42,084 bases of DNA from contig JAGVUA010000003.1 in the NCBI GenBank assembly GCA_019136545.1, forward strand, positions 1-42,084, in the 5' to 3' direction. Positions 20,184 through 28,337 of this stretch are shown here, piece after piece (within the stretch, counting starts at the first letter, position 1; every line of letters starts with the position of its first letter). The translations under genes were made by a program, and so were the position numbers. The stretch comes from Betaproteobacteria bacterium (GTDB taxonomy: Bacteria; Pseudomonadota; Gammaproteobacteria; Burkholderiales; Rhodocyclaceae). The notes beneath the pieces were generated by a model. That model saw nothing but the letters and a program-made list of their open reading frames with translations, searched no databases and was not told the DNA's origin.

Positions 20184-21557
20184 TCAGCCCGAGACCAGGC
20201 GGTTGAAGTCGTTGTAAAAGGCAAACGCCATCAAGAGCGCCAGCAGCGCAAGACCGATCTGCTGCCCAATCTCCATGGCCCGCTCCGACAGCGGACCGCC
20301 CTTGATGACCTCGATGAAATAATACAACAAATGCCCCCCATCCAGAATCGGCACGGGCAACAGGTTGAGTACGCCGAGGCTGATGCTGATCAACGCCAGG
20401 AACTTGAGATAGTGGTCGACGCCCATGCGGGCCGATTGCCCGGCGTAATCGGCGATGGTGACCGGGCCGGAAATGTTTTTCCACGACAGTTCGCCCACCA
20501 GCATGCGTCCGATCATGCGCAGGCTGAACAAAGAGGTTTCCCAGGTATGAAGCGCCGCCTTGCCGAGCGCCGCGCCGGGCCCCAGGCGCACTTGCACGAA
20601 CAACGCCGATCGAACCTCCGGATCGTCACGGACGCCGACGCCAATCCGGCCGATTCTGACTCCGCGTTCAGTCGCTGCTTCGGGAACCAAGTCGAGTTCG
20701 CTCATCAAGCCGTTTCGGACAAGCGTCATCGCCAAAGGTTTCCCGGGCGCCGCCTTGACCGCCGCCACCAACTGCCCCCAATGATCGATGCGCTGGCCGT
20801 TGATCGCGCGGATTTCGTCGCCCACGGCCAGTCCTGCCGCCGCCGCCACGGAGCCCGGCGCGACCGCGCCGATCACCGGCTTCAGCTTCGGGTGATAAGA
20901 CAACAGACCCAGCGGCGTCGTGAAGTCGGCGTCGAGCTCGGATGCATCGAAGGTCGACATATCCAGGCTAAGCGTGGCTATCTGGTCTCCGGCGGTCAGG
21001 ACTTCAAGAGCGATCGGTTGCCGCTCCATGACCCGCTGCATCAGTTGCCAGCGCAGCTCCTGCGCGGTTGTCACGGCGACGCCGGACACGCTGCGCACCA
21101 GATCGCCCTCCTCGACGCCGGCCACCGCCGCCACCGTGCCGGCGGGCGGCTGCGCCAAGAGGGGACGCAATTCGTTCACGCCCTGGACGAACAAGACCCA
21201 ATACAGCAACACGGCCAACAGGAGATTGGCGACGGGGCCCGCCGCGACGATCAGCATGCGCCAGCCGACCGGCTTGCGATTGAACGCCCGGTCCAGTTCG
21301 GCGGCGGGCACTTCGCCCTCCCGTTCGTCGAGCATCTTGACATAGCCGCCCAGCGGAAATGCACCGATGGCCCATTCGGTGCCGTCGGCGCCCAAGCGTC
21401 GCGCGTAGAGCGGCTTGCCGAAACCCACCGAGAAACGCAGCACCTTGACGCCTGCCCACCGCGCCACCAGGAAGTGTCCGAGTTCATGGACGACGATGAG
21501 GATGCCGAGCGCGACGACGAAGGCGCCCACATACCACAGCGGCGCGGCGTAACTCAT
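20184..21557 (-). CDS. rseP: Site-2 zinc metalloprotease RseP
   Basis: Inner-membrane protease that cuts anti-sigma factors within the membrane. The ATG at 21557 gives 457 residues; it overlaps the dxr stop (ATGA), while a longer frame upstream is dxr antiframe. The zinc motif is HELGH (His24, Glu25, His28) in the first transmembrane helix. The central periplasmic part holds two PDZ-like domains ([15 protein letters not shown] and [14 protein letters not shown]). The third zinc ligand motif [18 protein letters not shown] lies near the C-terminus. Confidence 0.97.
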   Translation of the reverse strand: MSYAAPLWYVGAFVVALGILIVVHELGHFLVARWAGVKVLRFSVGFGKPLYARRLGADGTEWAIGAFPLGGYVKMLDEREGEVPAAELDRAFNRKPVGWRMLIVAAGPVANLLLAVLLYWVLFVQGVNELRPLLAQPPAGTVAAVAGVEEGDLVRSVSGVAVTTAQELRWQLMQRVMERQPIALEVLTAGDQIATLSLDMSTFDASELDADFTTPLGLLSYHPKLKPVIGAVAPGSVAAAAGLAVGDEIRAINGQRIDHWGQLVAAVKAAPGKPLAMTLVRNGLMSELDLVPEAATERGVRIGRIGVGVRDDPEVRSALFVQVRLGPGAALGKAALHTWETSLFSLRMIGRMLVGELSWKNISGPVTIADYAGQSARMGVDHYLKFLALISISLGVLNLLPVPILDGGHLLYYFIEVIKGGPLSERAMEIGQQIGLALLALLMAFAFYNDFNRLVSG

Positions 21558-22738
21558 CGTCCCGCGCGCGCGAGCGCGTGTTGGGCCGCCGCGCGGCCGG
21601 CGCTGTCGGCGGCCAGTACCGCCTCCAGGGTTCCGGCGGACACGCACGGCACTTCGTCAAGCGCCGCAGCGATCACCCGGGCGATGTCGGGATAGGCAAG
21701 CCGGCCTTCCAAAAAGGCTTGCACGGCGACCTCGTTTGCCGCATTCAGGACTGCCGGCGCATTGCCGCCGGCGCGCAGCGCCTGAAAAGCCAGGCTCAGG
21801 CACGGAAAGCGCTTCAGGTCGGGGCGCTCGAAATTCAGGCGACCGATCTCGAACAGGTCCAACGGCGCCACGCCGGCCTCGATCCGCTCCGGATAGGCCA
21901 AGGCATGCGCGATGGGCGTGCGCATGTCCGGATTGCCCAGCTGCGCCAAGACCGAGCCATCGACGTATTGCACCAGCGAATGAATCACGCTTTCGGGATG
22001 AATCACCACGTCGATCTGGTCCGGCATGGCGTTGAACAGCCAGCGGGCCTCGATCACTTCCAGCCCCTTGTTCATCATGGTGGCGGAATCCACCGAGATC
22101 TTGCGGCCCATCACCCAGTTCGGATGGGCGCAAGCCTGTTCCGGCGTCACGCGCGCAAGCGCTTCGATCGGCGTAGCGCGGAAGGGCCCGCCCGAGGCGG
22201 TCAACAAGATCTTGCGAACGCCGCAACCGGCCAGGTTGCCGTCGAAGCCGCGCGGCAACGACTGGAACACGGCGTTGTGTTCGCTGTCGATGGGCAGCAG
22301 CGGCGTGCCGCGACGGCTGACTTCCGCCATGAATACGGCGCCGGCCATCACCAGCGCTTCCTTGTTCGCCAACAACACCTTCTTGCCGGCACGCACGGCC
22401 GCCAGGGTCGGCGACAAGCCGGCCGCGCCGACGATGGCGGCCATTACGGTATCGACCTCATCCAGCGCTGCGACCTCGTCCAGCGCCGCCTGACCGGCCA
22501 GAACCTCGGTACCGAGCCCGGCAAGTCTGGCACCCAGAAGCTTCGCATCGGCCTCCGCGCCGACGACCGCATAGCGAGGCCGATGCCTTCGGCATTGCGC
22601 TTCCAGCACGTCGAGCCGGCGATGCCCGGTCAGCGCGACGACCTCGAAGCGTTCCGGATGGCGCGCCACCACATCCAGGGTGCTGACGCCGATCGAGCCG
22701 GTGGCGCCCAGAACGGCCAGGCGTTGCCTGCCGGTCAT
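21554..22738 (-). CDS. dxr: 1-deoxy-D-xylulose 5-phosphate reductoisomerase
   Basis: Second step of the MEP isoprenoid pathway, making MEP from DXP with NADPH. The ATG at 22738 gives 394 residues. The NADPH-binding GATGSIG lies at residues 11-17. The metal site is [16 protein letters not shown], and the substrate region includes [33 protein letters not shown] and [12 protein letters not shown]. Immediately before LLPIDSEHN the codons for EVSRRGTP coincide with a 24/25 copy of the dispersed repeat seen between genes. The segment aligns in length with other Dxr proteins, so the gene is intact. It overlaps cdsA and rseP by 4 bp each. Confidence 0.98.
   Translation of the reverse strand: MTGRQRLAVLGATGSIGVSTLDVVARHPERFEVVALTGHRRLDVLEAQCRRHRPRYAVVGAEADAKLLGARLAGLGTEVLAGQAALDEVAALDEVDTVMAAIVGAAGLSPTLAAVRAGKKVLLANKEALVMAGAVFMAEVSRRGTPLLPIDSEHNAVFQSLPRGFDGNLAGCGVRKILLTASGGPFRATPIEALARVTPEQACAHPNWVMGRKISVDSATMMNKGLEVIEARWLFNAMPDQIDVVIHPESVIHSLVQYVDGSVLAQLGNPDMRTPIAHALAYPERIEAGVAPLDLFEIGRLNFERPDLKRFPCLSLAFQALRAGGNAPAVLNAANEVAVQAFLEGRLAYPDIARVIAAALDEVPCVSAGTLEAVLAADSAGRAAAQHALARAGR
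22301..22325 (-). repeat. Dispersed 25-bp repeat, copy F, inside the dxr coding sequence
   Basis: On the coding strand GGAAGTCAGCC then GTCGCGGCACGCCG, one mismatch from the consensus. It encodes EVSRRGTP of Dxr. It shares the sense orientation of copies A, C and D relative to their genes. Confidence 0.6.
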
Positions 22739-23529
22739 GACGACAGCCACGCCAAGACCAGCGCGGCCAGCGGCAGGGTCGAGGTCTGGCTGTCCAGCCG
22801 ATCGAGCAGGCCGCCATGGCCGGGCAACAGGTTGCTGCTGTCCTTGACCCCGGCCTGACGCTTGATCATGGATTCGAAAAGGTCGCCCATGATGCTCACC
22901 GCCGTCAAGCCCAGGAGCAGCAAGGCCCAGCCGGCTATGCTGGGCGGCGTGTAACCGGCGACCTGGGCCGCCGCGACGCCATAGATCAAGACGCCGGCCG
23001 CGGCGCCGCCGACGCCTTCCCAGGTCTTGCCCGGACTGATCGACGGCGCCAGTTTGTGGCGTCCCCAGGCGCGGCCTGCGAAGTACGCGGCGATATCGGC
23101 GATCCAGACCAGCGCCATGGCCGCGAACAGCATCCACGGATTCCGTTCTTGCAATCCCAGCATCGCCGCCCAGGTCGGCACGATCAACACCCAGCCGGCG
23201 AGATAGCCGGCCAAGTCGTTGCTATCCATGCGCCAGCGCCGCCAGAGCCAGATCGGGACAAGCAGAAGCCAGAACGCCGCCGAAGCCCACCAAAGCCGCG
23301 GAAAGGCAAAATCGGGCTGGTTGTAGGCGGCCAGACAGGAAACCAAGATAACACCGGCATACAACCAGCGGCCGCCGGGGTCGACGCGCATCAGTCCCGC
23401 CCATTCCCAGGCCATCAGGCCCGCCACCAGCGCAAAGGCCGCCGCGACCCCCGGTCTTGGCAGCAGGAAGAGGACGATCAGGAATCCCGCCAGCAGGGCC
23501 AGCGCCGTGACGATCCGCGTCTTAAGCAT
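22735..23529 (-). CDS. cdsA: Phosphatidate cytidylyltransferase
   Basis: Makes CDP-diacylglycerol for all phospholipids, in the inner membrane. The ATG at 23529 ([24 protein letters not shown]) overlaps the uppS stop by 8 bp; the longer open frame upstream is uppS antiframe. The 264-residue protein is almost entirely hydrophobic, with about seven to eight transmembrane helices. The family signature is [31 protein letters not shown], ending in the S-x2-K-T-x-E core, with a second conserved stretch [34 protein letters not shown]. Confidence 0.96.
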   Translation of the reverse strand: MLKTRIVTALALLAGFLIVLFLLPRPGVAAAFALVAGLMAWEWAGLMRVDPGGRWLYAGVILVSCLAAYNQPDFAFPRLWWASAAFWLLLVPIWLWRRWRMDSNDLAGYLAGWVLIVPTWAAMLGLQERNPWMLFAAMALVWIADIAAYFAGRAWGRHKLAPSISPGKTWEGVGGAAAGVLIYGVAAAQVAGYTPPSIAGWALLLLGLTAVSIMGDLFESMIKRQAGVKDSSNLLPGHGGLLDRLDSQTSTLPLAALVLAWLSS

Positions 23530-24319
23530 TATGGGGTGACGCCGGCACCTCGGGCGGCGACAAGGCCGCGCCGGGCCGCAGCTGTTCGCTGGTGCGGCCA
23601 AAACGCCGTTCGCGCTTGCGGTAGGAGCCGATCGCGGCATCGAGGATGCGCGCGTCGAAATCCGGCCATAACCTGTCGGTGAAATACAGTTCGGTATAAG
23701 CAAGCTGCCAGATCATGAAATTGCTGATGCGCTCCTCGCCGCCGGTGCGAATGAACAAGTCCGGCTCGGGCGCATGCGCCATCATCAGGTAAGGCGCCAG
23801 ATCGGCTTCCGTCCACTGGCCGCATCGCTCCGGATGGGCCTGTCCCAGCCGATTGGCCGCTTGCAGGATGTCCCAGCGGCCGCCGTAGTTGGCAGCGATG
23901 GTCAGCGTCAGCCGCCGGTTACCGTCCGTTTGACGTTCCCCGGCCGCGATCAGTTCCCGCAAGCGCGGCTCGAAACGGCCCAGGTCGCCCACCACTTTCA
24001 AGCGGATGCCGTTCTCGTGCAAGCGCGCGACCTCATCGCTGAGCGCGGCGACGAACAGGTTCATCAGAAAGGAGACTTCTTCGGGCGGGCGGCGCCAGTT
24101 CTCGGAACTGAAGGCAAAAACCGTCAGGAATTCGATGCCGCGCTCGATACAGGCCGCGATGACCCGCCGCAGCGTCTCGACGCCCCGTTTGTGGCCGGCA
24201 ACGCGCGGCATGAAACGCTTGCGCGCCCAGCGGCCGTTGCCGTCCATGATGATGGCGAGATGCCTCGGTACGTCCCGAACCTCGGGTACCGCCTGGGTTG
24301 AACTGCCAAAGTCAGCCAT
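23522..24319 (-). CDS. uppS: Isoprenyl transferase (undecaprenyl diphosphate synthase)
   Basis: Builds the C55 lipid carrier for peptidoglycan and polysaccharides. The 265-residue protein has catalytic Asp26 in [13 protein letters not shown], the conserved [11 protein letters not shown] and the C-terminal [28 protein letters not shown]. The ATG lies in the 3' arm of an 8-bp hairpin that starts in the frr stop codon. No Shine-Dalgarno sequence is visible, so translation is probably coupled to frr. It overlaps cdsA by 8 bp. Confidence 0.97.
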   Translation of the reverse strand: MADFGSSTQAVPEVRDVPRHLAIIMDGNGRWARKRFMPRVAGHKRGVETLRRVIAACIERGIEFLTVFAFSSENWRRPPEEVSFLMNLFVAALSDEVARLHENGIRLKVVGDLGRFEPRLRELIAAGERQTDGNRRLTLTIAANYGGRWDILQAANRLGQAHPERCGQWTEADLAPYLMMAHAPEPDLFIRTGGEERISNFMIWQLAYTELYFTDRLWPDFDARILDAAIGSYRKRERRFGRTSEQLRPGAALSPPEVPASPHNA

Positions 24320-24331
24320 CGCCGGGCGCCG
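24307..24331 (+). repeat. Dispersed 25-bp repeat, degenerate copy E over the uppS start
   Basis: CAAAGTCAGCC then ATCGCCGGGCGCCG, 20 of 25 positions matching the consensus. It spans the uppS ATG and the first codons (MADFG). The match is weaker than the other copies and could be chance. Confidence 0.35.
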
Positions 24332-24337
24332 ATGGCT
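24314..24337 (-). promoter_or_regulatory. Hairpin sequestering the uppS start codon
   Basis: In the mRNA AGCCATCG, an 8-nt loop GCGCCCGG and CGATGGCT pair perfectly over 8 bp. The first A is the last base of the frr TGA stop; the 3' arm contains the uppS ATG. A ribosome finishing frr would melt the stem, which would couple uppS translation to frr. Confidence 0.5.
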
Positions 24338-24894
24338 CAGATGGCCATCAGGTCCTTTTCCTTCTCGACCAGCAGCTTGTCCACTTCGGCGACGTACTTG
24401 TCGGTCAGCTTCTGAACGTCGTCCTGCGCCCGGCGCTCATCGTCTTCGGACAGCGCGTGCTTCTTCAAGGCGTCCTTGAGATGGGTGATGGCATCGCGGC
24501 GCAGATTGCGCACGGCCACCTTGGCGTTCTCGCCCTCGTGCTTGACGACCTTGATCAGCTCCTTGCGGCGCTCCTCGGTCAGCATCGGCATCGGCACGCG
24601 GATCAGGTCGCCCTGCGTGGCCGGATTGAGGCCGAGATCGGACTCGCGGATCGCCTTTTCAACCTTCGGGATCATCGGCTTCTCCCACGGCTGCACGCCG
24701 ATGGTGCGGGCATCGATCAGGGTGATGTTGGCGACCTGGTTGATCGACATGAACGACCCGTAATACTCGACCTGAACATGATCGAGGATGCCGGTGTGGG
24801 CGCGCCCCGTGCGTACCTTGGCCAGGTCGTGCTTCAGGGCCTCCAGGCTTTTCTGCATTTTCTGTTCGGTCGTTTTCTTCAACTCGGCGATCAT
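24337..24894 (-). CDS. frr: Ribosome recycling factor
   Basis: Splits post-termination ribosomes together with EF-G. The protein is 185 residues, the normal length. Conserved stretches are [34 protein letters not shown] in the first helix and IPMPxLTEERR-type [36 protein letters not shown] in the second. It lies 9 bp after pyrH and 17 bp before uppS, within the rpsB-tsf-pyrH-frr operon. Confidence 0.98.
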   Translation of the reverse strand: MIAELKKTTEQKMQKSLEALKHDLAKVRTGRAHTGILDHVQVEYYGSFMSINQVANITLIDARTIGVQPWEKPMIPKVEKAIRESDLGLNPATQGDLIRVPMPMLTEERRKELIKVVKHEGENAKVAVRNLRRDAITHLKDALKKHALSEDDERRAQDDVQKLTDKYVAEVDKLLVEKEKDLMAI

Positions 24895-24903
24895 CGCGGA
24901 CTC

Positions 24904-25614
24904 CTAGCAATACACCAGCGTTCCCTCGTCTTCGCCCATCACGACGCGCTTCAACGCGCCGCTCTTGAAGATGGAGAAGACGTTGATCGGCAGTTTCTGG
25001 TCGCGGCACAAGGCAAAAGCGGTGGCATCCATGACGGCGAGATTGCGGCCGATCGCCTCGTCGAAGCTGATCTTCGCGAAGCGCGTCGCCGTCGGGTCCT
25101 TCTTCGGATCGGCGGTGTAGATGCCGTCGACCTTGGTCGCCTTGAGGACCATCTCGGCACCGATTTCCGAGCCGCGCAGCGCCGCCGCCGTGTCGGTGGT
25201 GAAGAACGGGTTGCCGGTGCCGCCGCCGAAAATCACGACCCGGCCCTCTTCCAGGTAGCGGATGGCCTTGCCCCGAATGTAGGGCTCGACCACCTGTTCG
25301 ATGTTGAGCGCCGACTGCACGCGCGCCGGAAGGTTGGCCTGACGCATGGCATCGGCCAGCGCCATGGCGTTCATCACCGTCGCCAGCATGCCCATGTAGT
25401 CGGCGGTCGCCCGGTCCATGCCCGTCGACGCGCCGGCCATGCCGCGGAAGATGTTGCCGCCGCCGATGACGACGCCGATCTCGACGCCGAGGTCGGCCAC
25501 CGTCTTCACTTCGTTGACGATGCGCCAGAGCGTATCGCGGTTGATGCCGTAGGCATCATCGCCCATCAGGGCTTCGCCCGAAAGCTTCAACAGGATGCGC
25601 TTGTAGGCTGGCAT
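24904..25614 (-). CDS. pyrH: Uridylate kinase
   Basis: Phosphorylates UMP to UDP in pyrimidine nucleotide synthesis; bacterial-type hexameric enzyme of the amino-acid-kinase fold. The 236-residue protein contains [15 protein letters not shown] at the N-terminus, [13 protein letters not shown] for phosphate binding, [19 protein letters not shown], and [17 protein letters not shown] near the substrate site. It starts at an ATG 30 bp after the tsf stop, with repeat copy D filling the gap. Confidence 0.98.
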   Translation of the reverse strand: MPAYKRILLKLSGEALMGDDAYGINRDTLWRIVNEVKTVADLGVEIGVVIGGGNIFRGMAGASTGMDRATADYMGMLATVMNAMALADAMRQANLPARVQSALNIEQVVEPYIRGKAIRYLEEGRVVIFGGGTGNPFFTTDTAAALRGSEIGAEMVLKATKVDGIYTADPKKDPTATRFAKISFDEAIGRNLAVMDATAFALCRDQKLPINVFSIFKSGALKRVVMGEDEGTLVYC

Positions 25615-25624
25615 GGTCGGTGCT

Positions 25625-25649
25625 CGGCGTGCCGCGACGACTGACTATT
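25625..25649 (-). repeat. Dispersed 25-bp repeat, copy D, spanning the tsf stop
   Basis: On the minus strand AATAGTCAGTC then GTCGCGGCACGCCG, three mismatches from the consensus. The TAG stop of tsf forms positions 3-5, so the repeat starts in the last codon of tsf and fills most of the tsf-pyrH gap. Confidence 0.7.
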
Positions 25650-26541
25650 GCTTCTTGGCGGCGGCGGCCTGGGCAGCGACCTCGGCAGCGAAGTCGTTGA
25701 CCTTCTTCTCGATGCCTTCGCCGACCACGTAGAGCGTGAAGCTGTTCACGGTCGCGCCCTTCGCCTTCAACAGCTGCTCGATGGTCTGCTTGCCGTCCTC
25801 GGCTTTGACGAATACCTGGCCCAGCAGCGTCACGTCCTTCAGGTACTTCTGGACGGTGCCTTCGGCGATCTTGTCCAGCATGGCCTCGGGCTTGCCGGCC
25901 TCGCGCGCCTTCTCGACGGCGATGCGGCGCTCGGTGTCGAGCAGGTCGGCCGGCACGCCGGAAGCATCGAGCGCCTTCGGCTTGGACGCGGCAATATGCA
26001 TGGCCAGATCCTTGGCCAGCTGATCGTCACCGCCGGTGACGTCGACCAGCACGCCGATCTTGCTGCCGCCGTGCACGTAGGAAGCCAGCTTGCCCTTGGC
26101 GGCAATGCGCTCGAAGCGACGGAGCGTCATGTTCTCGCCGATCTTGCCGACCAGCGCGGCGCGGGTCGACTCGACCGTGCCCTCGCCCATCGGCAGCGCC
26201 GACAGCGCGGCGACGTCGGCCGGCTGCCGCGAGGCGACCAACTCGGCGCAGCCCTTGGCCAGCGCGATGAATTCGTCGTTCTTGGCGACGAAGTCGGTTT
26301 CCGAATTGACTTCGACCACGGCGCCGAGCTTGCCGTCGGCCGCCAGGTACATGCCGACCACGCCTTCGGCGGCCACGCGCGTCGCCGCCTTGGTCGCCTT
26401 GTTGCCCAGCTTGACGCGCAGGATTTCCTCGGCCTTGGCCATGTCGCCGCCGGCCTCGGTCAACGCCTTCTTGCATTCCATCATCGGCGCGTCGGTCTTC
26501 TCGCGCAGTTCCTTCACCATGCCTGCGGTAATTTCCGCCAT
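25645..26541 (-). CDS. tsf: Translation elongation factor Ts
   Basis: Guanine-nucleotide exchange factor for EF-Tu. The protein is 298 residues. The N-terminal module [41 protein letters not shown] is diagnostic. Two dimerisation subdomains follow, including [15 protein letters not shown] and [25 protein letters not shown]. It follows rpsB by 44 bp in the conserved ribosomal operon. Its stop lies in repeat copy D. Confidence 0.98.
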   Translation of the reverse strand: MAEITAGMVKELREKTDAPMMECKKALTEAGGDMAKAEEILRVKLGNKATKAATRVAAEGVVGMYLAADGKLGAVVEVNSETDFVAKNDEFIALAKGCAELVASRQPADVAALSALPMGEGTVESTRAALVGKIGENMTLRRFERIAAKGKLASYVHGGSKIGVLVDVTGGDDQLAKDLAMHIAASKPKALDASGVPADLLDTERRIAVEKAREAGKPEAMLDKIAEGTVQKYLKDVTLLGQVFVKAEDGKQTIEQLLKAKGATVNSFTLYVVGEGIEKKVNDFAAEVAAQAAAAKKQ

Positions 26542-26585
26542 TACTTCACTCCAGATTTCGTTGAATTCCGCTATGCGACCACCGC

Positions 26586-27338
26586 TTACTCGGCAGTGCC
26601 TTCCTCGACCTCGACGAACTCGTCCTCGCCGGCGATCTGCTGGACGACCTCGTTGATCGACTGGCTCTTGCCTTCGAGAATGGCGTCGGCCACGCCGCGG
26701 GCGTACAGGCGGATGGCGCGCGAGGAGTCGTCGTTGCCGGGGATGATGTAATTGACGCCTTCCGGGCTGTGGTTGGTATCGACCACGCCGATGACGGGAA
26801 TGCCCAGTTTGTTGGCTTCGGTGACGGCGATCTTGTGGTAACCGACGTCGATGACGAACAGCGCGTCGGGAATGCCGCCCATGTCCTTGATGCCGCCGAT
26901 GCTCTTCTGCAGCTTGACCAGTTCGCGCTGCATCATCAGCGCTTCCTTCTTCGACATCTTCTCGAAGGCGCCCTCCTGGGTCATCTGCTCCATGTCCTTG
27001 AGACGCTTGATCGACTGCTTGACGGTCTTGAAGTTGGTCAGCATGCCGCCCAGCCAGCGCTCATCGACGCAGGGCATGCCGCAGCGGGCCGCTTCCTCGG
27101 CGACGATCTCGCGCGCCTGGCGCTTGGTGCCGACGAACATGACGGTGCCTTTCTGGGCCGCCATCTTCTTCACGAAGGCCATCGCCTCGTTGTACTTGGC
27201 GAGGGTCTTTTCGAGGTTGATGATGTGGATCTTGTTGCGATGGCCGAAGATGTAGTTGGCCATCTTGGGGTTCCAGAAGCGGGTCTGGTGGCCGAAATGA
27301 ACGCCGGCCTCCAGCATCTGGCGCATGGTAGTACTCAT
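26586..27338 (-). CDS. rpsB: 30S ribosomal protein S2
   Basis: Small-subunit protein S2, also the usual autogenous repressor of rpsB-tsf. The ATG at 27338 ([26 protein letters not shown]) with GGAG upstream gives 250 residues; a longer frame upstream is the leader. The body contains the conserved [33 protein letters not shown] and [48 protein letters not shown]. The C-terminal tail is acidic ([13 protein letters not shown]). First gene of the long minus-strand run. Confidence 0.99.
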   Translation of the reverse strand: MSTTMRQMLEAGVHFGHQTRFWNPKMANYIFGHRNKIHIINLEKTLAKYNEAMAFVKKMAAQKGTVMFVGTKRQAREIVAEEAARCGMPCVDERWLGGMLTNFKTVKQSIKRLKDMEQMTQEGAFEKMSKKEALMMQRELVKLQKSIGGIKDMGGIPDALFVIDVGYHKIAVTEANKLGIPVIGVVDTNHSPEGVNYIIPGNDDSSRAIRLYARGVADAILEGKSQSINEVVQQIAGEDEFVEVEEGTAE

Positions 27339-27443
27339 GGTTCGATCTCCGATATGGGTTAAGCCTCCGCCCGGCCGTGATGCGAAACAATCACCCATTC
27401 GGCGCCGAGCGTGCGGATTTTGTCCGGGACCACCCCGAACAAG
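27339..27443 (-). ncRNA. Candidate rpsB 5' leader (S2 autoregulatory region)
   Basis: The predicted transcript start at about 27443 leaves a leader of about 105 nt. It opens with a strong hairpin: TTGTTCGGG (27442-27434), loop of 5, CCCGGACAA (27428-27420), nine pairs with one G-U. A second small stem GTGAT/ATCAC (27394-27377) with an 8-nt loop follows. Structured rpsB leaders bound by S2 are known in other bacteria. I cannot match this one to a described family, so the call is by position and structure. Confidence 0.45.
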
Positions 27444-27449
27444 CGCGCG

Positions 27450-27479
27450 ATTATAACCGTGTCCTAGGCATGGCATCAA
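27450..27479 (-). promoter_or_regulatory. rpsB promoter
   Basis: Minus-strand TTGATG (27474-27479), an 18-bp spacer and consensus TATAAT (27450-27455). It is well placed for the rpsB-tsf-pyrH-frr operon and lies back-to-back with the map promoter. Confidence 0.65.
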
Positions 27480-27497
27480 GGTCCCTGGCGCTTTCGG

Positions 27498-27503
27498 TAG
27501 AAT
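27498..27503 (+). promoter_or_regulatory. Candidate map -10 element
   Basis: TAGAAT on the plus strand, giving a leader of about 23 nt before the map ATG. It is the same hexamer used by ratA, smpB and typA. No convincing -35 is seen. Confidence 0.4.
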
Positions 27504-27532
27504 CGCATCGAACTCAACCGATACGGAAAGCC

Positions 27533-28330
27533 ATGGCCATCATCATCAAGAACGCCGAGGAAGTCGATGGCATGCGCGTCGCCTGCCGGCTGGCCGGCGA
27601 AGTCCTCGACTACGTCGCCCCCTTCGTCAAGCCGGGCGTCACGACCGACGAGCTCGACAAGCTGTGCCACGACTACATGGTGAACGTGCAGGGTTGCATT
27701 CCGGCACCGCTCAATTACGCGCCGCCCGGTTACCCCCCCTACCCGAAGTCGATCTGCGCATCGGTCAACCATCAGGTCTGCCATGGGGTGCCCAACGACC
27801 GTCCGCTCAAGAAAGGCGATATCGTCAATCTCGACATCACGACGATCAAGGACGGTTGGCACGGCGACACCAGCCGCATGTTCGTCGTCGGCGACGCCTC
27901 GATCCTGGCGAAGCGGCTCTGCCAGGTCACCCTCGAGTGCCTTTGGCTGGGCATCGCCCAGGTGAAGCCGGGCGGCCGGCTCGGCGACATCGGCGCGGCG
28001 ATTCAGCGCCATGCCGAGAAGCAGGGTTTTTCCGTGGTCCGGGAATTCTGCGGCCACGGCATCGGCAGGAGCTTCCACGAGGAGCCCCAGGTGCTGCATT
28101 ACGGCAAGGCGGGTACCGGCCCGGAGCTGCTGCCCGGCATGATCTTCACCATCGAGCCCATGATCAACGCAGGCAAGGCGGCGATCTCCGAACTGCCCGA
28201 CGGCTGGACCATCGTCACCAAGGATCGCAGCCTCTCCGCCCAGTGGGAGCATACCGTGCTCGTCACCGACGCCGGCGCGGAAGTCCTGACCCTCTCGGCG
28301 GGTACGCCGCCCATGCCCAAGCTCGCCTGA
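27533..28330 (+). CDS. map: Methionine aminopeptidase type I
   Basis: Removes the N-terminal Met from nascent proteins. The ATG at 27533 with GGAAAG upstream gives 265 residues; the open frame upstream overlaps the rpsB promoter and is not coding. The five metal ligands are visible in [17 protein letters not shown] (two Asp), [13 protein letters not shown] (His), FTIEPMI (Glu) and QWEHTVLV (Glu). It is divergent from rpsB, the classic arrangement, and is followed by glnD after 7 bp. Confidence 0.98.
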   Translation: MAIIIKNAEEVDGMRVACRLAGEVLDYVAPFVKPGVTTDELDKLCHDYMVNVQGCIPAPLNYAPPGYPPYPKSICASVNHQVCHGVPNDRPLKKGDIVNLDITTIKDGWHGDTSRMFVVGDASILAKRLCQVTLECLWLGIAQVKPGGRLGDIGAAIQRHAEKQGFSVVREFCGHGIGRSFHEEPQVLHYGKAGTGPELLPGMIFTIEPMINAGKAAISELPDGWTIVTKDRSLSAQWEHTVLVTDAGAEVLTLSAGTPPMPKLA

Positions 28331-28337
28331 ACCCATC

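Noticed and set aside
18357-21695. Plus-strand open frame of over 1,100 codons
   Set aside because: Antisense to bamA and rseP, with no recognisable domain and a His/Arg/Asp-rich composition typical of GC-driven shadow frames.
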